Shown here one piece after another: positions 36,809-47,241 of a stretch of DNA of 64,000 nt (position 1 is the first letter of the stretch; the number at the start of each line of letters is the position of its first letter). Under the pieces are notes generated by a model. The model saw nothing but the letters and a program-made list of their open reading frames with translations. It made no database searches and had not been told where the DNA came from. The translations under genes were made by a program, and so were the position numbers. Origin of the DNA: Mantis religiosa (taxonomy: Eukaryota > Arthropoda > Insecta > Mantodea > Mantidae); contig CM060947.1 of assembly GCA_030765055.1 (NCBI GenBank), positions 105,828,064-105,892,063 of the forward strand, given 5' to 3'.

Positions 36809-38079
36809 TGGTATAACCTTTAAATCCCAAAGACAGAAAATCAATGTAAATGTTAATGTGGACAATATATTCCTAAGTTAAAAGACTGCTGGAGCAATAA
36901 CAAAGCTCTATGATAAACGTTATATATAGTGTGGTCACAATACTTTTCTAAAAGCTTAGGAAAACATTTTGTTGATAAAGGCTGTATATGAGCTTTGATT
37001 ATTAAGAAAATGATCTGACAACTTCTAACTTTCTTTCGTTAGTTTCCTTATACACTTCTGTGATTTATATTGCAAACAAGTGACTTAGTAATGAAGAGCT
37101 TCCTCGAAGCTACAAAATTGCTGCACCATCAAGCATAACTAAATCTCGCTTCCAAAACCACTCTTTACCCTGCAGCAAGTTAACCGTTGCTTTATAACTC
37201 AATTAGCAACACTTATAATCAGATCTGTTCTGAATATTAGTTGCGGGGACTCAGGATTACCATAGGAGGACACGTTATTGACTGAGAAGTGCAAGCTACA
37301 TCAAGGATTTATTGTGTTCCACAATGTAGTTAACACAGAGACCGAGGCATTCTGATGCTGGAACTAGAATATTCCCTACAACAAAGTGATGTTTAGAGAA
37401 TCTGTTTAGAGAGCAAAAAGGTAGTGCTTAAGGGTATGGCGTGTTCCATTTACATTACTTTCCTTATCCCTGTCGTTTATTTTTATGTTTCTTCTATGAA
37501 TGAAACTTACAAAGGTATTTTAATATCTAATTAATATACTTCAAGATAAAGATTTGAAGAAGTTATTCCATTAAAAATGTTATTGTAGAAGCCAGAGGAC
37601 ACAAGAAACGGAAGCTATGATGAAAAGTTTGGAAAGAGTGCGGCTGTAAATTTCTATTGAAATATCACTCTTTGCATGACATTACAAAGAACAAACCAAT
37701 GGCTTCTTAGCACTTCAAACGATTTGTGATGGAGTATTGAAAATTTCAAACAAATATATCGTAAATGCTCCAAAAAGGTTATTTGTCACCGACTATGTGC
37801 TTCGGCAAGTTTTGTATCTTTTATGTGCTAAGAATTTGTCTATCTCTTGTAATTTAACAGTGACACAAAGCTGTGCAAAATTCTTGCACAATGAATTGTC
37901 CTTCACGGGCGTTTTGTATAAAAATAAACATTTTTTTCAACTATTGATAAATCTTTCACGTTTTTTATTTTTATCAAAATAAGTTGTTTTGAGAAAATAT
38001 TTTTAAAAGTTCCATATAAAGTATAGAATATAATGGAAAAATCCCATTGAAAATCTTAGGGATTTGTTGGGAAAAGCTA
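36809..38079. other. No gene seen
   Basis: AT-rich, short ORFs without motifs. Confidence 0.4.
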
Positions 38080-39006
38080 CGAGGCATGTCCGTAAAATAA
38101 GGTCTCCAATTTTATTTAATATAGAAAACATGTTTGTTGTAATAAATGTTACATTGATGGAAAGATGGAACTTACAGCTTTTTTCAATGTAATCTCCATT
38201 GCCATCGATGAACTTTTGCACGCCCTGTGACAGTTTTTGTGTACCCTTGTCATAGCACTCTCCCGCCAAGTTGCGCAGGTAGCGCTCTACCTCGTTTTTC
38301 AAATCATCGTCGGTCTGGAAATATGTTCCACCCATGTGTGACTTCAACCCATGAAACAAACGATAATCACTAGGTGCTAAGTCTGGACTGTAGGGGGGAT
38401 GGGTAAGAATGTTCCATCCGATCTGGTCCAGATCAGCCGTTTATGGTCTTCGGTGAGCATTTTGGGGACCCATCTCACACACACCTTGTGATAATGCAAA
38501 TGTTCGGTCAAAATCTTGTCAATTGTAGTCTTACTGACTTCAGGGATAAGTTCGCATAGCTCGCGAACTGTCACACGCCGATCTTTAAGCATTTCTTGCT
38601 TCACTTTTGCATTGTTTCGGCTGAAACCGAAGGCCGTCCAGAATGCTGTTCATCATGGACGTCTGTACGTCCATCTTTGAACTCTTTGACTCGCTTTCGC
38701 ACGTTTTTGACGTTCATACACTGTCGCCCATAGACTTCGCATAACTGACGATGAATTTCAGTGGGGGTAGAGCCCTTGGTACTCAAAAAAAACGGATCAC
38801 TGCACGCAACTCGCACTTGGCGGAGGAAGTGATAGGAAGCTCTATCGCAAAGGCTGCCCAGTGAAGACTAATGGTTGTAACGGGTTCGTTGTGGTAAGGA
38901 TTTGAAGGGGCGAAACTAAGCTACACGCCAGTGTTGCCAGATCTCGCGTAATAGCGTTACTAACGGCTCCAGCGATTTGGAGACAATATTTTACGGACAC
39001 ACCTCG
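38080..39006 (-). mobile_element. Mariner element 2 (927 bp, internally deleted)
   Basis: The ends are CGAGGCATGTCCGTAAAATA on the left and CGAGGTGTGTCCGTAAAATA read inward from the right, with TA on both sides (38078-38079 and 39007-39008). At 927 bp it is about 350-400 bp shorter than a normal mariner because of an internal deletion in the transposase. Confidence 0.93.
38100..38830 (-). pseudogene. Mariner transposase pseudogene, catalytic core deleted
   Basis: The N-terminal DNA-binding half is clear: STKGSTPTEIHRQLCEVYGR, GRTDVHDEQHSGRPSVSAE, then after a 1-base shift LKDRRVTVRELCELIPEVSK, TTIDKILTEHLHYHKVCVRW and VPKMLTEDHKR. The sequence then jumps to GWNILTHPPYSPDLAPSDYR and LFHGLKSHMGGTYFQTDDDL, ending GNGDYIEKS. 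The block with the first two catalytic Asp residues (normally ~TGDETW and ~DNARPH) is missing; the third (SPDLAPSD) remains. The usual stop after DYxEK is lost. A frameshift near the start also breaks it. Confidence 0.9.
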
Positions 39007-39081
39007 TACATGCATTATATCCATTTGTAGACAGCTACAAAATATACTATATGTACATTATATTCTTCTTAAGACCCTCAG

Positions 39082-39117
39082 TTGTATAAAGTTGCTGAAA
39101 TGTGCAACTTTATACAA
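39082..39117. repeat. Perfect 14-bp hairpin
   Basis: TTGTATAAAGTTGC (39082-39095) and GCAACTTTATACAA (39104-39117) pair perfectly around an 8-base loop. It has no U-run typical of a terminator; the role is unknown. Confidence 0.8.
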
Positions 39118-39320
39118 GCTTCTTTTATAAAAATCTCTCCAAATCTATCGAAGCATAAAAGCTTCACACCTCTACCACTATAAAATATCGCTAACTAGAT
39201 TTATAAACGCCATGTAGCATTATTCTGGATGATTGTGCCCTGAACATATTTGAATATTTCAGACCAGCGTTCTTATGTGCCGTTAAAATATCAGAAATAC
39301 ATACTTCTTGTTGACAGATT

Positions 39321-41608
39321 CACTGGTAGACAAAATTTAACTTTTTTTTTCTTTCACAAGAATTGAAATAACAGATTCTAAAAGTATTTTTCGTGCTGAA
39401 TTCAAATATAATTACAGTTTTTCCCCATCGGGCAGGAGTTTTGTGTGATATTCATTGGATTTTTTATGATATTCAAAAAAATCCGTAACAGCTATCTAAC
39501 TCAAAATTATAACTACTGATTCTGACTTACCTAGAAAGTGGTAGATAGTGATTTTCGGGTATATTTTGCATCTGGAACGTCCCTCATTTTAGCCAACAGT
39601 AGTCAGCCAGCTTATTGGAACTCCACTTGCCTCGGTACCTCTTCTCTATTGTAGAAATTTGCTGATGAAAACGCTCACCGTGTTCATCGCTGACAGCTCC
39701 AAGGTTTTCGGAGAAGAAGTCCAAGTGAGAGTCCAAGAAGTGAATTTTTAGACATGTTGCATCCCATAGCTTTATAAGAATGCAGAAGATCAGCCACTAT
39801 GTCACGATAGTTTTCTGCTTTATGGTTTCCAAGAAAATTGCAACACAAACTTTTGAAAGACGGTCAGGCTGCTTTCTCCAGTGAATTTAACAGTCCCTCG
39901 AAATGTTCATCAGCCATTAATGATCGGATTTGTGGTCCTATAAAAGCTCCTTCTTTCAATTTAGCATCACTGACTTTGGGGAATTTCGATTTCAAGTACA
40001 AGTATCCACCAGAAAGTTTATCCATAGCTTTGACGAAATTTTTCATAACTCCTAATTTAACATGCAATGGAGGTAAAGATATTTTTTCAGGCTTCACTAA
40101 AGGGACACATGCCACATTTTTCTGGCCAGGGATAAGAGATTCACGTTTTTGCCTGACTTTCTAACGTAGTGAAACTTCTTATCTCTGCTGTCCCACTCGC
40201 ACAAAAAACAGCAAAATTTGGTGAACCCAAGTTGCAAACCAAGCAATAAAGCAATGACCTTTAAATCACCACAGATATTCCATTCATGTTTTCAATATTG
40301 TATTTACTCTAAAACTAGTTTCATATTTTCATATGTCTCTTTCATATCAGCAGCATGCGCTACCGATGGAAGTTTATTGCCAATATGTAGCAGCACAGCC
40401 TTCAAACTTACTTTAGAGGAGTCTATGAACAATCGCCACTCATCTGGCCGGTGTTGAAGCCCAAGAGTTTCCGTAACTGAACAAATATTATTACAAAACA
40501 CAATACCATTTTCTTCAGAGAAGTATACTTTGAAAACACTATGGCGGCTACGATATCTACGAATTCTTACATCTTTTTGGAGTAGATTCCACCCTTTGAG
40601 TCTAGAAGCTAAAACTTCCGCTTGCTGTTTAGACAGATTTAAATCGCGAATCAGGTCACTAAGGTCTTGCTGATTGGGAAAGTATGGTTCTGACGAACAG
40701 CTACTGGCTTCATATGTAAGATCATTTTTATTTTCATCTGAATAATTTGGAGTTTCAGTCAGGTCAGAACCAGAGTTATCCCTTAAGGTCGTATCTGCAA
40801 ATACTGGTACGGGGAACTCTTCACTGTGTAAGACAAGTCTCAATGCACATTGCAAATTCGGATACTTAACTGTATATTTTGTTTTAGATGTGATTCCTTT
40901 AATATTGGTCAAACAAAAATATCAGTCAGTTAAATGATCCTTCGGTTCCCTCCAAATCATGGGAATTGCAAATGGCATATGCTGTGTACCATTTTTCCAC
41001 CCAGTCAGCAATCTAACACATGAAACACAGCATGTATTTGGGGCCCAGCTCTTATCAAAATCACCAACTTGACAGGCAAAGTAAAGTTTATAACACTTCT
41101 TTACAAGTGGTCAAATTTCGCCTCTGAGACTTGTAGGCCAGCTCACCACAAATATGGCAGAAATTATCTGCGTGATTGACACAATTTCTTGGCATGATGA
41201 AAAAATAAAGCACAGAAATACAACATGCACACCATACACAATACACTTCTAATCAGAAAGGAAGGAAATATTTCACTACTCAACAATCTCACAGCCAGGT
41301 CAGTACTGACACATCACAATGCCAAACAGGTCTGAACATGTCTAAACAACAACAATGAACAACAATGAACCTGCACAGTCATGTTTTATTGCGCTTCAGC
41401 ATGACTTTGCAAATAATTTCAATAATACAGCTTGAGTAAAATAGCTACATATGAGGTAACGGTTCCTATGACAGGTCAAAGAAAACGCTAAAATCATATT
41501 TTGAAAAGTAGCTTTTACAGAAAAACTATGCCTGATGGAAAAATTCTGACTACATATCTGAATTCAGGATGGAAAATGCCACTAGATTCACTATTCAGAC
41601 CTCTTGTG

Positions 41609-41648
<40 letters not shown>

Positions 41649-41659
41649 GTCGACCAGTG
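39321..41659 (-). mobile_element. CACTG-ended DNA transposon, gene-bearing copy (2.34 kb)
   Basis: Terminal inverted repeats: CACTGGTAGACAAAATTTAA on the left and CACTGGTCGACAAGG read inward from the right. Inverted similarity extends about 150 bp inward: CTGAATTCAAATAT ... TTTTTCCCCATCGGGCA against CTGAATTCAGATAT ... TTTTTCCATCAGGCA. The flanks end and begin with TT, a possible 2-bp duplication. A CAC terminus with a 2-3-bp duplication recalls CACTA/CMC elements. The whole interior is occupied by one minus-strand gene. A 36-nt poly-A run interrupts the right inverted repeat (41609-41644). Confidence 0.75.
39584..41195 (-). pseudogene. Intronless Cys-rich protein of uncharacterised dispersed family; candidate transposase
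   Basis: The start ATG at 41193-41195 opens MPRNCVNHADNFCHICGELA, a Cys/His cluster, followed by GDFDKSWAPNTCCVSCVRLL, GKNGTQ-like and MPFAIPMIWREPKDHLTD. The 202-codon open part (40304-40912) includes KQQAEVLASRLKGWNLLQKD, SRHSVFKVYFSEENGIVFCN and DEWRLFIDSSKVSLKAVLLH. Then WNICGDLKVIALLLGLQLGF, CCFLCEWDSRDKKF, ISLPPLHVKLGVMKNFVKAM, GPQIRSLMADEHFEGLLNSL, GAVSDEHGERFHQQI and LADYCW before a stop at 39584-39586. Several frameshifts (near 40900-41150, 40300, 40115 and 39745) and stops disable it. Asp in FIDSS, Asp in CGDLK and Glu in DEHGERFH could form a DDE-type RNase H triad with a CxxC-bearing insert; that is my inference, not an established assignment. Confidence 0.75.
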
Positions 41660-42442
41660 TTATTTACAGCGTCCTTCAAAGATGTAAACATGTTGTGACG
41701 TGTTGGCCAGATAAGACATGAACGACATGGCTTATGAAACGAACCTTGCAAAGCAGTTCTACAAAACACTAAAGCAGGAGGATATCTGCAAATGGCATTT
41801 AAAAATTATTGACTTTTAAAATGTATCTATATCGGTGGATATATTTTTTATTTACTCGCTGGAATTTTCTGCCATTTTAAAAATGTTTATAGGTTTTTAG
41901 AAGAAGCTCTATGTAATGTTAATTAGTCATTTCTTTTGTGATATCACGAAAACTTTGGGAACTTGTTTTTAAGAATATTTGGGTATAAATAAACTATTAA
42001 AGAGGCTGGACAGAATGTTATTAAGTTTTAAGCATTATATCAGGGAAAGACAAGTAACAGCGGTGTGACGTCAGCTCCACCAGCTGTAACCGCCAAATAT
42101 GCTCCCGAACGAATGGCAGGTTAGCGTGTGACGCCACCGCACTGATTTCTGCGCGACTGGAAACGTATCGGGTATTAATAATATGAACAACTTACATCTT
42201 GGGTGTTGTAATATTACTGCTGACTGCTTTAATTACCACTTGGTCACAGTTTATAAACAATTACATTTTGACTCTGTGCCATGAGAAAATATGTAAAATT
42301 TTAATTTGTAGTTTATCTGAAGGCTAGGTATCTTATAAAGTAAATAAAATAAAACATATAGTAATTTTCTCTGCAAATTAGAGGAGACCCACTCAGAACA
42401 GAATTACGTGGACATTTTCCGACACTTTCTGTTTCGTTTTTC
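41660..42442. other. No gene seen
   Basis: A GC-richer patch at 42060-42170 (GGTGTGACGTCAGCTCC and onward) is not identified. Confidence 0.4.
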
Positions 42443-42491
42443 CGCCTGCGGTGCCGTATGCAGTAAAAGCGGGCGTTAAACACTACACATT
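42443..42491 (+). mobile_element. SINE B 3'-tail fragment
   Basis: GCCTGCGGTGCCGTATGCAG, then TAAAAGCGGGCGTTAAACAC and TACACATTTC match the 3' ends at 12915-12970 and 15422-15465. Only about 50 bp is present. Confidence 0.8.
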
Positions 42492-43103
42492 TCATTTGTT
42501 TCGTTTTTCTTTAACCAGTTTATCAATGTCAGGGCGTAATTAATGTCTGGGAAATTTGTAATCGAAGGCTTCATGTTAGATTGTAAACCGACAATGTATT
42601 CAGAGTTTTGACTTAACTAATTTCATAACAGAAAAAAAAAGTTCGCACACTTATGTCGAGCCAAATATACACAATGTCCGTGCGGCAAGTGAATACAACC
42701 TCGGAAATCTGGTTTGGGGGACATTCTTGTAAAAATCAACCAAGTCTTACTTGTGTGTATATTTGTCCTTCAATAAATCGTCCCATTGTAAATTTAACAG
42801 TTCCATTTGGTACGTGGCAGCTACATTGTTGTCATCGAGTGTGCTACACCTGACTGAACTCTGAGATTCTGTACTCACAGCGCCAGTTATATAGGCAACT
42901 TGGTACTTACACGTCTCTTGCCTGACGTCACACGCACTGTGAGCCTCGCTCCCTGCTGAAATACGTCACAACTCTCGAAGCTATCTTCCTCTAGATTATA
43001 TCGACTACTATCGAAATGTACTACACTTAATTAACGGAAAGAATCTCACCTTCACTATTATCTACATAACTGTAGCAGGAAGAAGGTGATTATGATATAA
43101 GGG
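42492..43103. other. No gene seen
   Basis: AT-rich, then a mixed patch near 42880-42980 (CTGACGTCACACGCACTGTG). No element recognised. Confidence 0.4.
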
Positions 43104-43431
43104 CTCTCAACTAGGGTCATCAGCGCCATTTAAAAATTAAATCATGGCAAAAGTCAGAGTCAACTATAAATTATAAAAACTCAAAATAAAACTACACATA
43201 AAATAAACGTGCACAATTAAGATAAAAGCCAATGAGAAACTATAAATAACAATAAATAAAAGGCCAAACTACATAAAAAGCATTATCTTCTCTAAATTTT
43301 GTGGTTTAACTTTAAATAATTTCCAAAACCGTCTCCACCATTTTGATATCATTCGCCGGTATCTCTGCAAAGCTGACCGGTAGCTGCAGCGACTTCCGAA
43401 AATGTTCCAAGCAAAACTACCCTAGCAACAC
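43104..43431 (-). mobile_element. LINE 3' end (RNase H LINE family), 5' truncated
   Basis: Collinear with 59400-59720: AAGGGCTCTCAACTAGGGTC, ATCAGCGCCATTTAAAAATT, TCATGGCAAAAGTCAGAG, then AAAGGCCAAACTACATAAAA and GGTATCTCTGCAAAGCTGAC with CGGTAGCTGCAG (the matching region reads TCTCTACAAAGCCGACCGGA at 59.65 kb). The minus strand is the LINE sense strand. Only the 3' UTR and the last few codons are present. Confidence 0.8.
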
Positions 43432-43655
43432 TCGGTAGCGTAGATGGTAGCATGTCTGCCTCACGTTCAAGAGGTCCCGAGTTCGAATCTCGGTCAGGGT
43501 GAGTTACCTGGATAAGGTTTTTTCCGGGGTTTTCCTTTATCCTGAAAGACGAATGTCGGGTAACTCTAAACTCCATGGACCCCGGACGCATTGAGTATCA
43601 TTTCACCCATTTCATTCATCGAGCGATATGACTAAATGTTGGATATAAATTACAA
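43432..43655 (+). mobile_element. SINE A, plus-strand copy
   Basis: CTCGGTAGCGTAGATGGTAG (A-box region), GAGTTCGAATCTCGGTCAGG (B box), TTTATCCTGAAAGACGAATG, ATGGACCCCGGACGC and the end TATAAATTACAAAA leading directly into (AAG)n. Best-preserved copy with the second-longest microsatellite tail. Confidence 0.9.
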
Positions 43656-43984
43656 AAGAAGAAGAAGAAGAAGAAGAAGAAGAAGAAGAAGAAGAAGAAG
43701 AAGAAGAAGAAGAAGAAGAAGAAGAAGAAGAAGAAGAAGAAGAAGAAGAAGAAGAAGAAGAAGAAGAAGAAGAAGAAGAAGAAGAAGAAGAAGAAGAAGA
43801 AGAAGAAGAAGAAGAAGAAGAAGAAGAAGAAGAAGAAGAAGAAGAAGAAGAAGAAGAAGAAGAAGAAGAAGAAGAAGAAGAAGAAGAAGAAGAAGAAGAA
43901 GAAGAAGAAGAAGAAGAAGAAGAAGAAGAAGAAGAAGAAGAAGAAGAAGAAGAAGAAGAAGAAGAAGAAGAAGAAGAAGAAGAA
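43656..43984. repeat. (AAG)n microsatellite, about 330 bp
   Basis: About 109 AAG units grown on the 3' end of the SINE A copy. The poly-Arg and poly-Phe frames are artefacts. Confidence 0.97.
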
Positions 43985-44037
43985 CTGATACAACTTCATC
44001 GCAAAGTGGGCTCTTGGCAAATGATGATGATTAAAAT

Positions 44038-44085
44038 TTAGGTGCGCTCAACTCGATGGTTATTAGCGCCCTTTCAAAAACTGTA
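44038..44085 (-). mobile_element. LINE 3'-tail fragment
   Basis: GGTGCGCTCAACTCGATGGT and TATTAGCGCCCTTTCAAAAA keep both arms of the GCGCT/AGCGC stem-loop found in the LINE 3' UTR family. Confidence 0.65.
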
Positions 44086-44129
44086 TTTCACTTTACAATT
44101 CTTCCTTTCACTTATCTTTAACTTTCCTG

Positions 44130-44885
44130 TGACTCTGCTGTGGCTTTGCCTTCGCTTTGCTCTAGCTCCACTTTGGCTTTGCTTTGGCTTTATATTAGCT
44201 TTCCTCTAGTTTTCCTCCATCTCCTCTTTGGCTTTGCTGTGGCTTCATTCTGACTTTACCATATCTCTGTTCTAGCTCTGCCCTGGCTCTACTCTGGCTT
44301 CTCTCCCGCTTCACCGTAACCTCATTCAGACTTCATTCCAAAACCCCTCTAACTTTGCCCTGGCTTGGCTCTGGCTTTGCTCTGGCTAGGTTCCGAACTG
44401 CCTCGGGTCCCGCTCTGGCTTCGCTCAGGCTTCGCTCTCACCTCACACTTCATTCTGTACCTTTAACACTAACTTCGCTCTGGCTAGGCCCCGGTCACCA
44501 CTCCGGTTCCGCTCTGGCTTGGCTCTGGCTCCTCTCAAGTTCCGCTCTGGCTACGCTCTGGCTCCACTCTGGCTTTGCTCTGGCGGCTCCGGTCCCCGCC
44601 AAGGTGCCGCACTGGCTTGGCTCTGGTTTCGCTCTGGCTTCGCTCTGGCTTCACTCTAACATTCCTTAACTATACTCTTGCTTGGATCTGTCTTCGTTCT
44701 GGCTTGGCTCTTGCTAGGTTCTGGCCCTGCTGCTGTCCCACTGCGGCCTCACACTAACTTCGTTCTACACCTTAACTTTGGCTTGGTTCTGGCTTGACTG
44801 CGGCTTCACTCTGGTTTCGCTCTGGCTTTGCTCTCGCTTTGCTCTGGCTCCACTCAGGCTATGCTTTGGCTTTACTCTGAATTTG
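44130..44885. repeat. Degenerate decanucleotide minisatellite (GCTCTGGCTT-like)
   Basis: About 750 bp of a diverged ~10-bp motif (CTTCGCTCTGG, CTTTGCTCTGG and variants), strongly pyrimidine-plus-G on the plus strand. The translated products (Leu/Ala/Ser/Arg-rich, 104 and 60 codons) have no domain and follow from the repeat. Confidence 0.85.
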
Positions 44886-44929
44886 GTTTAATGTACTTTT
44901 TTAACTTAGATTAGGGTAAAACACGGATG

Positions 44930-45065
44930 TGGAGCTTGTTTGGGCGTTTTGCATTAGCTCTCTCACCACTTAGAGACACCCAATCGAGAGATTTGGCTCG
45001 GGATCCCGGGATCGCCAATCCCCGTACCTACCGCAGTAGGCCTCTGGGTGAGCTCTTGCCAAATA
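44930..45065 (+). repeat. Dispersed repeat E, copy 1
   Basis: GTTTGGGCGTTTTGCATTAG, then CTCTCTCACC, AGAGATTTGGCTCGGGATCC and CCGTACCTACCGCAGTAGGC align with 63027-63130 (GTTTGGGCGTTTGGCGTAAG, GAAAGATATGGCTCGGACC, CATACCTACCGCAGTACC). Probably a retroposon 3' region; the type is unknown. Confidence 0.7.
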
Positions 45066-45606
45066 ACTATGTGTAAGAAAGCAATGGATAATGTGCAACT
45101 GAGCCAACTCACGTTCTCTCCACAAGATGTACGATAAGAAAAGGAAGTGCTTTATTCCATAAAACCTTTTATATCAATACTTCAAGGAAATATAGGTTTT
45201 TAAATCCACTAAGCGGAAAAAAAATTAGTTAAGATTTTTGGATCACCTAAGATTGTGACCGAAAGATTTTAAAGAAAATTCCCCTAGCTCAGTTTACCTT
45301 CAGTGAAAAGTGTTTCGTTAACTTGTTTTCCTCCAAAATATTCTATGCTTTTAATTATATATAACGTGACATGTATCATATATTGACATGAAAAATAAAA
45401 TGTATGCTTCTTTATTTCATTGAATTTTGTATAATTTCCAACCACTGAAAATGAAAAGCAAGTCTACCATAGATCATTAAACTAGAGCGTCAATCTTCTC
45501 CAAGCGTCGTATTTTGGGAATATCTGATATGCCAGCATCATCTGATGGAGATATACCATCCCTCCTTTTTATTTTATTTTCATATATTCTGTTTCCTTGC
45601 TTTTTA
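45066..45606. other. No gene seen
   Basis: AT-rich spacer. Confidence 0.4.
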
Positions 45607-45838
45607 TACGCCCTCCAACGTTAAGTTATATCGGACGATGAGTGGAATGGATGAAATGATGCTCAAATGAACCCAGGGTCCATAGAGCTTAGAGTTACCC
45701 GACCTTCGTCTTTCAGGATAAGGGAAAACCCCGGAGAAAACCTTATCCAGGAGGTAACTCACCCTGACTGAGATTCGAACTCGGGACCTCTTGAACGGGA
45801 GGCAGACACTCTACCATCTACGCTATCGAGGCGGGCAT
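45607..45838 (-). mobile_element. SINE A, minus-strand copy
   Basis: Complete from the tail (GCCCTCCAACGTTAAGTTAT) to the head (GCTATCGAGGCGGGCAT), including the B-box complement GAGATTCGAACTCGGGACC. It has no long microsatellite tail. Confidence 0.9.
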
Positions 45839-47241
45839 TTGTTCTTTTATAATGAGGAACTCTAACCAAAATTCGAATCTATTACCAATGTACTTCTTAA
45901 TATGAAACCATTTCTAGGTAAGACACAGTGAGTAACCCAATTTGGATATAAAACTCAATTCCTATGTACATACAGGTATATTATAATGTATAACGAATAT
46001 ATTTACTTATCTCTCTCTCCACCCGTTTCTTTCTTGAGCTGATCATATAAGCTATATTAGTCATATCGGGAGCTCTGACTTGAGAAACAATGGATATTGT
46101 AACTTATTGAATTGTGGATTTTAATATCGGTATTATATATTTTTATCATGTCACAACCAATTGATGAGCGAAGAGAACATAATTTCCCGGTCTAACTGCT
46201 TTTAAGGGGAATCAGAAACTAAATAAAATTGATTTAAAATTCTTTTTCATTTTTAGACGTTTATCAGCAACTATTTCACATATTTGCAGTAAACAGAATT
46301 CTCCCTCCCCAGGCGAAATCAAATCCCAGGGTTTGTACATTCTGTATTTTGAAAAGGTAAGGAAGGGAACCATCAGATGCTAATGCACAATACAAATGTA
46401 AATGACAGACTCATGTAAACAGAATGAACAAGTTTACAAAATTAGCCAACAGCCCTAACTGAAAAATAAATACAATGTCCCAACCAAGAGTTGAGAGCAT
46501 GACATCGGTATTGAGAAGTCACAGCGCGCTCCATTTGAGTAAAAACACTCTTTAAAATAAATTTAATAATATTAACTTCAGTATCGCTTAAGTGGTTCGC
46601 TGAAAAGTTCCAGGGTTTTTGTGTGAGCGAATATTTTGCGTCCAAAATAAAATACTTGAACAATGTGTCTTATGTTATAGAGAAGTGCGTGTTCTACAAA
46701 ACAGTGTGCATAGATACTATCTTTACAGGTCAATACATGGGGAGTCAAGGCAACAACAAGGAACATGTTCGACATGCTTTCATCGAGCAACTAAATAAAC
46801 TGTTTTGTAGGGCACATAATCCTCCATCAAATAACATAAAACTCAATGCCAAAACATTAAAACATACATTTACAGGACAATTAAGTATATTCTATTTTAC
46901 AACCAGACTCCTATTCCAACTAAAATGTTCATAGAAGTAAAGCGAAACCAGTTCATATCACGTGATTCACTCCATGGGGGAAATTTATTCTGATGCTTAT
47001 GATAGGTTCAAGTTAGGTACGAATCTATTCGTATTGGCTGGAGTAGAGTTCGTTGCTACCACGCTTCTGTATCTAAGTTTAACCAGTCAGAGACATCAGA
47101 TTATCTTCCCCATACGTAATAAAGCGCGTCACAGAAGCTGAATCCGCCTTACTGCTGTGAACACCTTAGTTGCGATGTCATATGGACTATGCAATTCGAT
47201 TACTCTTTCAGTAGTCAATTTATGAGTTATTTTTGTTAAGT
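45839..47241. other. No gene seen
   Basis: AT-rich. A 103-codon plus-strand ORF (46623-46934) and opposing ORFs overlap with no recognisable domain. Confidence 0.4.

Noticed and set aside
43616..44034. Poly-Arg and poly-Phe ORFs
   Set aside because: (AAG)n microsatellite read in two frames.
44355..44757. Leu/Ala/Arg-rich ORFs
   Set aside because: Produced by the degenerate decanucleotide minisatellite.
45839..47000. 103-codon ORF at 46623-46934 and opposing ORFs
   Set aside because: No domain, and antisense frames of similar length overlap it.
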